Shown: positions 1 to 8,212, counted from the stretch's first letter. The stretch is DNA of 64,000 nt from Mycolicibacterium sp. TY81 (GCF_018326285.1 NZ_AP023362.1:5766001-5830000), one strand, 5' to 3'. The notes: generated by a model not told the origin, from the sequence alone. A program made the numbers and translations.

Positions 1-1497
1 GCTGTAGAGGTCCTGGTGCATGTCGATGATCGTGTAGATGCCGTGCGCCGCGAGCATGTCGACGGTCTGCCGGATCGAGTCGACATAGGCGGTGTCGTAC
101 ACGCCGGGCTGGGGTTCGACCCCGGCCCAGATGACCCCGAGCCGCACCACGTTGAAACCGTTGGCCGCCAGGAATGCGGCGTCGTCCTCGCTGAATCCGC
201 TGGCCGCCGGATCGTAGGGCGCCAGCTTGTACACCTCGTTGAACCCGTGCAGCAGGACGACCTGCCCGTCGCTGTTGGTCAGCCAGACGCCGGTCGGCGT
301 CACGGACAGCATGGAGCTGTTCACGCCGGTCTGCACGAGGGTGGCGCCGGTACCGGACTTGCCGACCGCGCCGTGGTTGCCCAGCAGGCCCGCGTTGCCG
401 CCGGCGCCGCCGAGCGCCGGCAGGCCCGTGGAGCTGCCGCCGACGCCGCTGTTTCCGGCGCCGCCGCCGCCACCACCGATACCCAGGATGAAGGCACCGT
501 TGCCGCCGTTCCCGCCGCGGCCGCCGTCGGCCCCGTCGCCGCCGCGGCCACCACCGCCGCCGGCGCCGAACAGCAGACCGCGCCCGTTTCCGCCCTTGCC
601 GCCCGGCCCTCCGGTGCCGCCGGCCTGGGCACCGCCCGCACCGCCATGGCCGCCGATACCCATCAGCATGCCGCCTGGGCCACCGGCGCCGCCCGATGCT
701 CCGGCGCCCCCGGAACCGCCGCGCCCGCCGTTGCCGACCATGCCCGCCGCGCCGCCGTTGCCGCCGCGGACCGCGGCATCGGTGCTGTCCCAGCCGGCGC
801 CGCCGTCTCCGAACAACCATCCTCCCGCGGTGCCGTCGGGTGCGGTCGCGGTGCCGGTGCGGCCGTTGCCGATCACGTAGGTGCCGGCCAGTCGGTTGAT
901 GACGCCGTCCACGCCCTGCCCTAGCGGACTGTTGATCCAGCCTTGGATGCCGGTGTGGAGCGGGTTGTAGATCACCGCCTGGAACCACCCGGCCGCGTTG
1001 GTGGGTAGGGCCGGCACGGCGCTCGGCGCCGCCTGTGTCGCCGCGGAGGGGAGCGTCGCGGCGACAGTGGTGGCGCTGGTGCTGGTGGCCTGTGGGGTCA
1101 CCGCAGGCGCTGCGGACGCCGCCTTGGCCGCTGACTTCGGTTTGGGGACAACGGGATTCGACGGGGTCTGGGGTCGCGATGACGACGCGCCGGTGGTCGG
1201 TGCGGCCGTGCGGTGCGACCGTTCACCGGCCGAACTCGCCGCAGGTTTGGTGCGGACGGGGGAGCGGGTGCCGCTCGAGCGGGGCGGTGCGGAACGCGCC
1301 GGTCGGCCGGTGGGCGGGGCTGAACTGTCGCTGCCGGCGTGCGCCGCGGCACTGGCCGCCGAGGCGGCGGGACTGCTTGCCCCGTCGTGGCCGGGTTCGT
1401 TGTCCGCCCATGCGACGGCGGTCCCGGTGGTGAGTGCTGCCCCGATGATGGCCGCCGCGAGTCCGCCGACGCCGTACCAGCCGGCGCTTACCGTCAT
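1..1497 (-). CDS. Secreted GH5-type glycosidase with PGRS-like linker (C-terminus beyond window)
   Basis: The frame is open for 499 codons from ATG at 1497 to the window edge. Residues 1-35 look like a signal peptide (hydrophobic run ending AVAWADN). An Ala/Pro/Ser-rich stretch follows to about residue 165, then a short hydrophobic segment (WFQAVIYNPLHTGIQGW) and a run of GGxGG repeats at about 205-380. The last ~120 residues start a TIM-barrel hydrolase and end in DMHQDLYS, a motif typical of GH5 endoglycoceramidase/cellulase-like enzymes. The catalytic glutamates would lie beyond the window. There is no PE domain, so this is not a PE_PGRS protein even though the repeats resemble PGRS. It probably acts outside the cytoplasmic membrane on a glycan or glycolipid; the substrate is not inferable. 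Confidence 0.8.
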   Translation of the reverse strand, partial: MTVSAGWYGVGGLAAAIIGAALTTGTAVAWADNEPGHDGASSPAASAASAAAHAGSDSSAPPTGRPARSAPPRSSGTRSPVRTKPAASSAGERSHRTAAPTTGASSSRPQTPSNPVVPKPKSAAKAASAAPAVTPQATSTSATTVAATLPSAATQAAPSAVPALPTNAAGWFQAVIYNPLHTGIQGWINSPLGQGVDGVINRLAGTYVIGNGRTGTATAPDGTAGGWLFGDGGAGWDSTDAAVRGGNGGAAGMVGNGGRGGSGGAGASGGAGGPGGMLMGIGGHGGAGGAQAGGTGGPGGKGGNGRGLLFGAGGGGGRGGDGADGGRGGNGGNGAFILGIGGGGGGAGNSGVGGSSTGLPALGGAGGNAGLLGNHGAVGKSGTGATLVQTGVNSSMLSVTPTGVWLTNSDGQVVLLHGFNEVYKLAPYDPAASGFSEDDAAFLAANGFNVVRLGVIWAGVEPQPGVYDTAYVDSIRQTVDMLAAHGIYTIIDMHQDLYS

Positions 1498-1589
1498 TGC
1501 TCGTGTATACGTGACGGGTCCGTGCGCTGCGGCCAAAATGGCGCGGCTGTCTGAATTTGAGGACGCCCGCAGCCGCTCGGCCACGAACG

Positions 1590-1627
1590 GATTCGGGCCC
1601 GTCAACCGGAGTTGACGGGCCCGAATC
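1590..1627 (-). terminator. Hairpin terminator after the proline-rich secreted protein gene
   Basis: Perfect 17-bp inverted repeat GATTCGGGCCCGTCAAC (1590-1606) and its complement (1611-1627) with a 4-nt loop. It lies 6 bp past the stop codon of the gene ending at 1634. There is no U-tract, as is common for mycobacterial terminators. It would also separate the converging transcription unit from the GH5 gene promoter region. Confidence 0.75.
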
Positions 1628-1633
1628 AGTTGT

Positions 1634-2344
1634 TCAGTTGGCGGGTGCCGGCGGAACCGGCGGCACCGGTGCCCCAGGCGGGGGCGGGACATCGGCGGGG
1701 TCCGGACGGAACTCCACCAGGCCCGGCGGGATGTTGGTCCCGGGAGGCGGTGCCGTGCCGGGCAGGGATTCACCGAGCTGTTCGCGCGGCATCTGCCCGA
1801 GCAGTCCGCCCTTCAGGCGACCGTCGCGGTACATGTCGATGTAGCGACCCAGCCACGTACGCCCGTTGACGTCGGCGTTCTCCTCACCGGGTTCGACGTC
1901 GAACTGCTCGCACTTACCGGGAGCCGACGGCTTGATGCACTGCTGCGGGCCGTAGGCGTTGTTGAAGGCCCGGAGATTCGGTGTCGTGACGGGCGAGGGC
2001 CCGCCGGGAGCCGAGGGCACGGCGTACTGGCCCAGGACGCTGCCGAGGTCGAGGCCGGTCAGGTCCGAGGGTGCACCGAGCGCGGCGCCCAGCGGATTCA
2101 CCCCGTCGCTCTGGGCGAGGACGTTGAGCCCCTGGGGACCCAGGTTGGCGCCCGCGACCGGGACCGCGAGGTTGCCGCCGGGGCCTTCGGGTGCGACGGG
2201 CGCCGGTGGTGGCAGGGCGGGGCCAGGCGCGGGAATCGGCGTGGGCACGACCGGATCGGCGGATGCGATGTCAGTTTGCGTCATTGCCGCCGCCGCAGCG
2301 AAAACCGCTGCGGCGGTGACAATTCCGCGGGTAACCCGATGCAT
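1634..2344 (-). CDS. Secreted proline-rich protein of unknown function
   Basis: 236 residues. A Sec signal peptide is visible (MHRVTRGIVTAAAVFAAAAA, cleavage near IASA-DP). The mature protein is Pro/Gly/Ala-rich at both ends. Its central part (about residues 120-190) contains two cysteines (QQCIKPSAPGKCEQF) that could form a disulfide, then an NGRTWLGRYIDMYRDG segment. Its ATG overlaps the stop of the upstream porin gene by one base (TGATG), so the two are almost certainly co-transcribed and translationally coupled. That suggests a periplasmic or outer-membrane role linked to the porin. I do not recognise a characterised family. Confidence 0.75.
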   Translation of the reverse strand: MHRVTRGIVTAAAVFAAAAAMTQTDIASADPVVPTPIPAPGPALPPPAPVAPEGPGGNLAVPVAGANLGPQGLNVLAQSDGVNPLGAALGAPSDLTGLDLGSVLGQYAVPSAPGGPSPVTTPNLRAFNNAYGPQQCIKPSAPGKCEQFDVEPGEENADVNGRTWLGRYIDMYRDGRLKGGLLGQMPREQLGESLPGTAPPPGTNIPPGLVEFRPDPADVPPPPGAPVPPVPPAPAN

Positions 2345-3015
2345 CAGACCGACTTGGTGATGCCGTAGTAGGCCACGATGTCGTCAGTGTCGGTGGTGGA
2401 GCTGGTCAGCACCGCGTACGACCGCAGGAAGGACTGGCCGACGCAACCGTCGATCTTGATGTGGGTGTCCTTGAGCGTCACGCGGACCGGAGCCGACTTG
2501 AAGGTCTTCTTGTCGACCGGCACCTGGGTCACGGTGCCCGGCTTGGCGTGGATTTCCAGGGTGCCCGACATCGGCATGCTGACACCGGTCGGGATCAGGC
2601 CGGCCAGGGTGGAGCCCGAGGTGCTCAGACCGATCTGGCCGATCAGACGCACCTGGCCGAGCTCGATGCCGCAACCGATCTGGTAGCCGGCCTCCAGCGT
2701 GCCGCCGTTCAGCTTGGTCTTGCCGTTGCCGGTGACCGTGCCGGTGAACGTGCCGCCCACCAGGTATTCGCGGGAGCTGACCGCGGTGGTCAGCGGGGCG
2801 ACGGGCAGCTGGGTCTCGTTCTTGGCCACGACCTCGAGGACCCACCCGTCCGGGCTGGTGATGCGGGCCGGCTCGTCGGAGGCCACGACGCCGTTGTCCG
2901 GCGGCGGGCCGTCGAAGCCGGCGGGATCGACCGGGTCGGCCAGGGCGAGCGGCGTAACGGTCGCCGACAGCAGCACGCCCGCTGCGGCAGCCAATGTGGC
3001 AAGTCGGTTCAACAT
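2344..3015 (-). CDS. MspA-family porin-like protein, copy 1
   Basis: 223 residues from ATG 3015. The start is preferred over the further upstream ATG because it opens directly with a signal peptide (residues 1-26, cleavage ALA-DP) and has an AGAGG element upstream. Residues 83-118 (SREYLVGGTFTG ... GGTLEAGYQIGCG) and the C-terminal region (QSFLRSYAVLTSS, VAYYGITKSV) match the MspA porin pattern, an octameric outer-membrane channel for small hydrophilic solutes. Unlike classical MspA, which has no cysteine, it carries Cys115 and Cys191, positions shared with copy 2. An IS3 element begins 34 bp upstream of the start, so the native promoter is displaced. Confidence 0.85.
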   Translation of the reverse strand: MLNRLATLAAAAGVLLSATVTPLALADPVDPAGFDGPPPDNGVVASDEPARITSPDGWVLEVVAKNETQLPVAPLTTAVSSREYLVGGTFTGTVTGNGKTKLNGGTLEAGYQIGCGIELGQVRLIGQIGLSTSGSTLAGLIPTGVSMPMSGTLEIHAKPGTVTQVPVDKKTFKSAPVRVTLKDTHIKIDGCVGQSFLRSYAVLTSSTTDTDDIVAYYGITKSV

Positions 3016-3116
3016 GGGGTTACGGCGCCTCTCGTGGGTTGGAAGGGACTTGACCCCGTGTGTTGGACACGCTGAATCCCGCAAGGTTGGCGGGGGAAGC
3101 GAGATGATCCACCACG

Positions 3117-3449
3117 ATGGCAAGGAAAAATTACCCTGACGAGTTCAAACGGGACGCGGTAGCGCTGTACCGAGACACCGAGGGCGCCACGATCACGCAG
3201 ATCGCCGACGAACTCGGCATCTCCGGTGTGACGCTCTCAGCGTGGTGCAAAGCCGCCGGGGTGCCGATCAGGCACCGCAACCCCACCGCAGCAGCACAGC
3301 CGAGCCCCGGCGTTGAGACCCCAGAGCAGGAGCTGGCCCGGCTACGGGCCGAGAACAAGGCGTTACGCGCCACGGAGGCTCGGTTGTCTACCGAGCGTGA
3401 CATTCTGCGGTCGGCGGCCAAGTATTTCGCCGGGGAGACGAACTGGTGA
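3117..3449 (+). CDS. IS3-family transposase OrfA
   Basis: 110 residues. The N-terminal helix-turn-helix (YPDEFKRDAVALYRDTEGATI, TQIADELGISGVTLSAW) binds the IS ends. It is followed by a Pro/Ala linker and a leucine-rich coiled coil (QELARLRAENKALRATEARL) ending in DILRSAAKYFAGETNW, the usual OrfA end. Its stop overlaps the GTG start of orfB (GTGA), the arrangement through which IS3 elements make the fused OrfAB transposase by frameshifting. It looks intact. Confidence 0.9.
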   Translation: MARKNYPDEFKRDAVALYRDTEGATITQIADELGISGVTLSAWCKAAGVPIRHRNPTAAAQPSPGVETPEQELARLRAENKALRATEARLSTERDILRSAAKYFAGETNW

Positions 3450-4346
3450 GCCGCTTCCAGTTCGTCGCCGACCACCTGCACACCTTCGAGGTGAAGTGGC
3501 TGTGCGCAGTCGTCGAGGTTGCGCGTTCATCGTTCTACGCCTGGTTGGCCGCTGCCGACGGACGCGCCGCCCGCCAGGCCGCTGACAAGGCGCTGGCCGC
3601 GCGTATCCGCACCGTGCACGATGAGGACAACACCTACGGGGGCGCCGCGGATCACCGCTGAACTCAACGACGGTGCACCCGACGGTGAGCGGGTCAACCA
3701 CAAGCGGGTGGCCCGGGTCATGCGCAGTGCCGGGATCGCCGGCTACCGCCGCCGGCGACGGGTGAAGACCACCACGCCGGATCCGGCCAAACAGAAAGTC
3801 CCGGACCTGCTCAACCGGGACTTCACCGCCGCGGCACCCAACGTCAAGTACGTCGGCGACATCACCTACCTGCCATTGGCAAACGGTTCGAATCTGTATC
3901 TGGCGACCGTGATCGACTGCTTCTCCGGACGGGTGGCGGGGTGGGCGATCGCCGAGCACATGCGCACCGAACTGGTCGAAGATGCCCTCAAAGCCGCTGC
4001 GGCGCTGCGCGGCTCCCTGACCGGTGCAGTGTTCCACACAGATCACGGAAGTCAGTACACCTCAAGGGATTTCGCGAACCTCTGCCGTGACTTGGAGGTC
4101 ACCCAGTCTATGGGTGGCGTCGGGTCAAGTGCCGATAACGCGCTGGCCGAATCGTTCAACGCCGCCCTCAAACGCGAGATCCTGCAGGACCGCAGCCACT
4201 GGCCCGACGCTGCTACCTGCCGCCGCGAAGTGTTCCGCTGGCTGGCTCGCTACAACACCAAACGACGGCACTCCCGGTGCCGCTATTCCAGCCCTGCGAC
4301 CTACGAAAGGACCCTAACACCGGCTACGCTGCCAGTAGCCGCGTAA
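3446..4346 (+). pseudogene. IS3-family transposase OrfB, frameshifted
   Basis: DDE integrase-type transposase. The frame starts at GTG 3446 and is lost in a run of five G at 3638-3642. Removing one G gives an uninterrupted 299-residue protein (NTYGAPRITAEL...). The retroviral-integrase core shows the acid triad in VGDITYL, HTDHGSQYTS and NALAESFNAALKREI, and a typical C-terminal YNTKRRHS. The span is one base longer than a multiple of three, matching a single-base insertion. Either the gene is dead or the base is a homopolymer sequencing error. Confidence 0.85.
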
Positions 4347-4499
4347 CCACAAATCCCGTGTCCACTACATGGGGGCAAGGCCCGAATGCGAGAACGAGAC
4401 TGTTTTCGATTCTCGGAGCATTCAATATTCGGATTTCGAATTGGTGAACGGCTGGCCAATTACTCGGAACTGGCTCTGTTTTGTGGATGGATCAAATTC

Positions 4500-4537
4500 T
4501 TTAATCAGTGACAATATTTTTCGTCTGACTGATTAAA
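4500..4537. repeat. Inverted repeat in the displaced porin-1 upstream region
   Basis: Perfect 10-bp arms TTTAATCAGT (4500-4509) and ACTGATTAAA (4528-4537) around an AT-rich 18-base loop, in the AT-rich stretch 4379-4557. Before the first IS3 element inserted, this stretch lay between porin 2 and porin 1 and was the upstream region of porin 1. It could be a regulator site or an mRNA-leader hairpin; nothing in the sequence decides which. Confidence 0.5.
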
Positions 4538-4557
4538 TTCACGGCCGGTGTCCGTGG

Positions 4558-4600
4558 CCGGTGCGGGCGGGCTCGGGGAGAGCTTGCTCGCCCGCACCGG
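4558..4600 (-). terminator. Hairpin terminator after porin copy 2
   Basis: Perfect 12-bp arms CCGGTGCGGGCG (4558-4569) and complement (4589-4600), loop 19 nt, located 9 bp past the stop of the porin gene that ends at 4609. GC-rich stem without a U-tract. Confidence 0.7.
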
Positions 4601-4608
4601 GCATCAGG

Positions 4609-5295
4609 TCAGACGGACTTCGTCACACCCAGGTAGGTGATGACGTCGTCGGTGTTGTCGGTCGAGCTGGTCAAGGTGGCGTACGACCGGATGAAGGACT
4701 GACCGGCGCACTGATCGGTCTTGATCCGGACGCCCGTGATGGTCACGCGGGCGGTGGTGCCCTTGAACGACTTCTTGTCGATCGCGACCGTGGTCACCGT
4801 GCCGGGCTTCAGGTAGACCTTGCCCTGGAGGCTGATGCCGGTACCGAGGCTGGGGTCAGTGCCCGCGAACGGGATCTTGATACCCGGCGTGAAGCTGATA
4901 CCGGGGTTGATCTCGGCCTCGTCGGAGATGATGCCGCAGCCGATCTGCTCGCCGGCTTCCAGCGTTCCACCAGCCAGTTTGGTCTTTCCGCCACCGGTGA
5001 TCTTGCCGGTGAAGGTACCGGCGACCCAGTACTCACGCGAGGAGATCGCGGTGGTCAGGGGCGCGACGGGCAGCTGGGTCTCGTTGCTGCCGGTGACCTC
5101 GATGTGCCAGCCGTCCGGGGTGTCCAGAACGCCGGCGGGGCCCGACGGCACGGCGCCCTCGCCCGGAGGCGGCGGGGCCGGGTTGCCGGCCGGCTGCACA
5201 GCCGGATCGGCGGGAGGGTCAGCGAGTGCCAGCGGCGCGGTGCCGACCGGGAGCACCACGCAAAGGGCTGCCAACATGGCATAACGGTTCGACAT
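4609..5295 (-). CDS. MspA-family porin-like protein, copy 2
   Basis: 228 residues, with a signal peptide cleaved near ALA-DP (after residue 25) and a Pro-rich mature N-terminus. It is clearly paralogous to copy 1: NETQLPVAPLTTAISSREYW, GTFTGKITGGGKTKL, GGTLEAGEQIGCG, GQSFIRSYATLTSS and LGVTKSV align along the whole length, and the cysteine pair is kept (Cys120, Cys196). It is expected in the outer membrane as a small-solute channel, though channel activity cannot be read from the sequence. The CGAGAGGCGC element just upstream of the ATG is shared with copy 1. An IS3 composite begins 90 bp upstream. Confidence 0.85.
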   Translation of the reverse strand: MSNRYAMLAALCVVLPVGTAPLALADPPADPAVQPAGNPAPPPPGEGAVPSGPAGVLDTPDGWHIEVTGSNETQLPVAPLTTAISSREYWVAGTFTGKITGGGKTKLAGGTLEAGEQIGCGIISDEAEINPGISFTPGIKIPFAGTDPSLGTGISLQGKVYLKPGTVTTVAIDKKSFKGTTARVTITGVRIKTDQCAGQSFIRSYATLTSSTDNTDDVITYLGVTKSV

Positions 5296-6378
5296 GGTGA
5301 TGAGCGCGCCTCTCGTATCGGGTAATCAGCAGTGCTGCGGATCGCTGTGCGTTGCTGAATTTGTGTCGCTGCGGAGCATCTACTGTGAACCGCCCCAGGT
5401 TTGATGCCGCTGCTGTTTGAGTCCGGAAGGATGAGCAGCATGCCGAAGAAAATCGATCCTGCCTTGCGTGAGCGGGCGGTGCGGCTGGTGACCGAGCATC
5501 AGCAGGAGTACTCGTCGTTGACCGCCGCTTCGGAAGCGGTGGCCCGTCAGCTTGGGGTGGGTAAGGAATCGGTGCGGCGCTGGGTGGTGCAGGCCCAGAT
5601 CGATGATGGTCAACGACCCGGTGTCACCACGGAGGAGAACGAGGAAATCAAGCGGCTGAGGGCTGAAAACCGAAGGCTACGTGAGGATGTCGCGATTCTG
5701 AAAGCGGCGACAACTTTCTTCGCGGGGGAGCTGTGCGCCACGAGGCGCTGGGTATATCGAGAGGCGGTGAGAGACCGTCTCCTTCGGGTCGTCGCAGCGG
5801 CCTGAGGAAGCATCGGGGCAGCCGATCGCCGGGAACGACGGTGATCGGTGGCAAGCGGTCCCGAGAAGGCAAGCCGTGCCGGCACTGCCAGACGGTGCGG
5901 GCTTGTCGAGCAAGGTCAGAAGGTGCAGCGTAAGCGAACCAGTGTCAGACGCTCCGTAACCGCGAAGCCGGCTCCAATCTGGTGGATATGGGCCGGTGTG
6001 CAGTGCACGAACCCGAGCGGGTGGGGTTTGACTCCGAAGCCGTTTAGTTCCAGCGGTGGGGAGGCCACGGTGAAGGCCTGCGGCGTAGCCGTGGCGATGC
6101 TGCCGGAGTAGAGCTGGGCGCCTCCCTGACCAATCGATGACCTGGTGAACGTGGGAACCACCCTGCGGGACCGCTCATTTCGTTTCCGGCAGCCAGTCGG
6201 GGCGGGTGTGACGACTCGGGTTCGGAGTCAAGGAACCGCATTTCAGGGTGGGGGCGGAGGCCTCGTAGTAGTCGCGGGCGGTGACGTGCCCGTCGTGGAG
6301 ACCGAGAAAGGCGGTCACAGGGCGAAGGGGGCCAGCAAGACATGCAGTGCGGAAACTGGAAGGTCAGGAGAGGAAGTT

Positions 6379-7844
6379 ATGTCGCCGGTGAATACCGACG
6401 AGCTGGAGTTGGCGCTGATGCTGGCGCGGCAACGGGTACTGAAGATCCAGACCAAGCTGCACCGTTGGGCACGCGATGATCTTGATCGCCGGTTCGACGA
6501 TCTGTTCAACCTCGTCGCCGATCCCGCGTTCGTGTTGGTGGCGTGGGATCGGGTCAGCGGGAATAAGGGTGCCGCCACGGCCGGGGTGGATCGGCGCACC
6601 GCGTCGTCCATCACTGCCGGGCAGGGCATCGAGGTGTTCCTCGATGAACTGCGGTCGCAGTTGAAGGACCGCAGTTTCCGCCCGTTGCCGGTGCGCGAGC
6701 GGATGATCCCCAAGACCGGTGGTGCGTTGCGCCGCTTGGGGATTCCCACCGTGGCCGATCGGGTGGTCCAGGCATCGTTGAAGTTGGTGTTGGAGCCGAT
6801 CTTTGAGGCGGATTTCCTGCCGTGTTCCTACGGTTTCCGTCCGAAGCGCCGCGCTCATGATGCGGTGGCCGAAGTGCGTTATCTCGCAACACGTCCCCGG
6901 TGTTATGACTGGGTTGTTGAGGGAGACATCAAGGCCTGTTTCGATGAGATCGACCACACCGCTCTGATGGGGCGGGTGCGTCGACGCGTCGGTGACAACC
7001 GTGTCTTGGGGGTTGGTGAAGGCGTTCCTCAAGGCGGGCATCCTCACCGAGGACGGCCTGCTGGCGGACAGCACCGCCGGAACTCCGCAGGGTGGGATTC
7101 TTTCGCCGCTGTTGGCCAATGTGGCGTTGTCGGTGCTCGATGAACACATTGCCGGGTTGCCGGGTGGTCCGGCTACCGGCTCGGTTGAGCGCGCTCGACG
7201 ACTTCGTCACGGGCAGCCGAACTTTCGGCTGGTCCGCTATGCCGACGACTGGTGTCTGATGGTGCGGGGCACCAGAGCCCACGCCGAAGCACTACAGGAG
7301 GACATCGCCGCCGTGTTGGCGACGATGGGGTTGCGTCTGGCACCGGACAAGACCCTGATCACCCATATCGACGAGGGGCTGGACTTCCTCGGGTGGCGCA
7401 TCCAGCGTCGCCGCAAGCGGGGGCACCAGCTGCAGCTACGTCTATGTTCATCCGTCCACGAAGGCCGTGTTGGCGGTCAAACGGAAGATCAAGACGCTGC
7501 GCCGAACAGTTGAACTCAACCAGCCGCTCGATGACCTGCTGCGCCGCATCAACGCGACGCTGCAGGGATGGGCGGGCTATTTCCGGGCCGGGGTGTCCTC
7601 GGCGACCTTCTCCTACCTCAGTCACTACACGTGGCAGACGGTGTGGCGCTGGCTCCGACGAAAACACCGCAAGTCGACCTGGAAAGACCTGCGCCGCCAA
7701 TATTGCGGCGGCGGCTGGTGGCCAGCCACCGAGGACCGTGTGCTGATCGATCTGGAGAAGATCGGCACGACCCGCTACCGCTACCGCGGTGCGGTCATTC
7801 CCTCGCCCTGGCCGACCGACGAGGAGGACACCACAGCAGCCTGA
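6379..7844 (+). pseudogene. Group II intron reverse transcriptase/maturase, two frameshifts
   Basis: ATG 6379 follows a GGAGAGGA ribosome site. The reading frame shifts in two G5 runs (7008-7012 and 7419-7423); deleting one G from each gives a continuous 487-residue protein. Reverse-transcriptase motifs are in order: FRPLPVRERMIPK, YGFRPKRRAHDAV, VEGDIKACFDEIDH, GTPQGGILSPLLAN and the catalytic YADD (VRYADDW). They are followed by a maturase (X) domain with GWAGYFRAG. No HNH endonuclease domain follows, so the intron would depend on nicked or replicating targets. As written it cannot make active protein, unless the extra bases are sequence errors. Confidence 0.88.
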
Positions 7845-7858
7845 CCGGGTCTTGTGGA

Positions 7859-7892
7859 GAGCCCGGTGCATTGAAAGGTGCACGCCGGGTTC
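7859..7892 (+). ncRNA. Group II intron domain V (catalytic hairpin)
   Basis: Exactly 34 nt, the standard domain V length. GAGCCCGG at the 5' side pairs with CCGGGTTC at the 3' side, the catalytic AGC triad sits at 7860-7862, and the central GAAA-type turn is present (TTGAAAGG). Domain VI follows with a GGCCCGGGA/TCCCGGGCC stem (7900-7948). A7950, eight bases from the chosen 3' end, is the only adenosine placed to act as branch point. Confidence 0.85.
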
Positions 7893-8212
7893 GGGAAGCG
7901 GCCCGGGAAAACGGAACAGCCCCAACGGTTGTCACCGCGTCCCGGGCCGACTTTCACCGACCCCCGCAACCGGTGATCTTCGCGTTCATCGACGATCAAC
8001 GCGCCGCTGGGCACGCGGTCGAGTCGATCTGCCGAGTCTTGTGTGAGCAGGGCTGTCAGATCGCCGCGCGCACCTACCGGTCCTGGAAACAACCAGGCCG
8101 GACGGTAGCGGCCCGCACCATCACCGACGCCCAGGTCATCGACGCTGTGCGTGGCCTGGCGTGGACCACCAACGCCGCCGGCAAGCGCGTTCTGGCCCCC
8201 GAGGGGCTCTAC

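Larger units (their letters stand above)
3050..4378 (+). mobile_element. IS3-family insertion sequence (first IS3 element), 1329 bp
   Basis: Imperfect 22-bp terminal inverted repeats lie at 3050-3071 and 4357-4378 (about 18 of 22 match), enclosing overlapping orfA and orfB of IS3 type. No direct target duplication is visible at the borders (flanks ...GGGAC and GGCCC...), so the copy may have been rearranged after insertion or the ends may be off by a few bases. The element is inserted in the 5' region of porin gene 1, with its transposase genes pointing away from the porin. Confidence 0.85.
5733..7957 (+). mobile_element. Group II intron with reverse-transcriptase ORF
   Basis: The 5' end is GTGCGCC, the conserved start of bacterial group II introns. 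Domains I-III occupy about 5733-6370, the maturase/reverse transcriptase ORF lies in domain IV, and domain V is at 7859-7892. The 3' end is set at ...TTTCAC (7957) because this makes the orfA exons join as ELDPRNR; ...CCGAC (7951) is a second in-frame possibility. A possible EBS1 is AGTTCC (6046-6051), which pairs with GGAGCT, the last six exon-1 bases (5727-5732), with one G-U pair. No target duplication is present, as expected for retrohoming. Confidence 0.85.
5440..7976 (+). pseudogene. IS3-family OrfA of the second element, split by a group II intron
   Basis: Exon 1 is 5440-5732 and exon 2 is 7958-7976. ATG 5440 has a GGAAGG ribosome site 9 nt upstream. Exon 1 encodes the helix-turn-helix (PALRERAVRLVTEHQQEYSS, LGVGKESVRRW) and a leucine-zipper segment (EEIKRLRAENRRLREDVAIL) ending KAATTFFAGEL. 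Joined to exon 2 it ends ELDPRNR, the usual end of this OrfA type, giving 103 residues. Unspliced, the frame runs on into the intron and stops after 21 unrelated codons. Splicing of the intron RNA would thus restore the protein. Confidence 0.8.

Noticed and set aside
16..924. Long plus-strand Pro/Ala-rich reading frames
   Set aside because: They are antisense to the GGxGG repeats of the GH5 gene; GC-rich repeats keep all frames open.
1..1497. PE_PGRS family protein
   Set aside because: The glycine-rich repeats fit, but the N-terminus is a signal peptide and not a PE domain, and the C-terminus is a glycosidase.
3446..4346. Programmed frameshift in orfB of the first IS3
   Set aside because: IS3 programmed shifts occur at the orfA/orfB overlap; this one is inside orfB at G5 and needs a one-base deletion, like the six other lesions.
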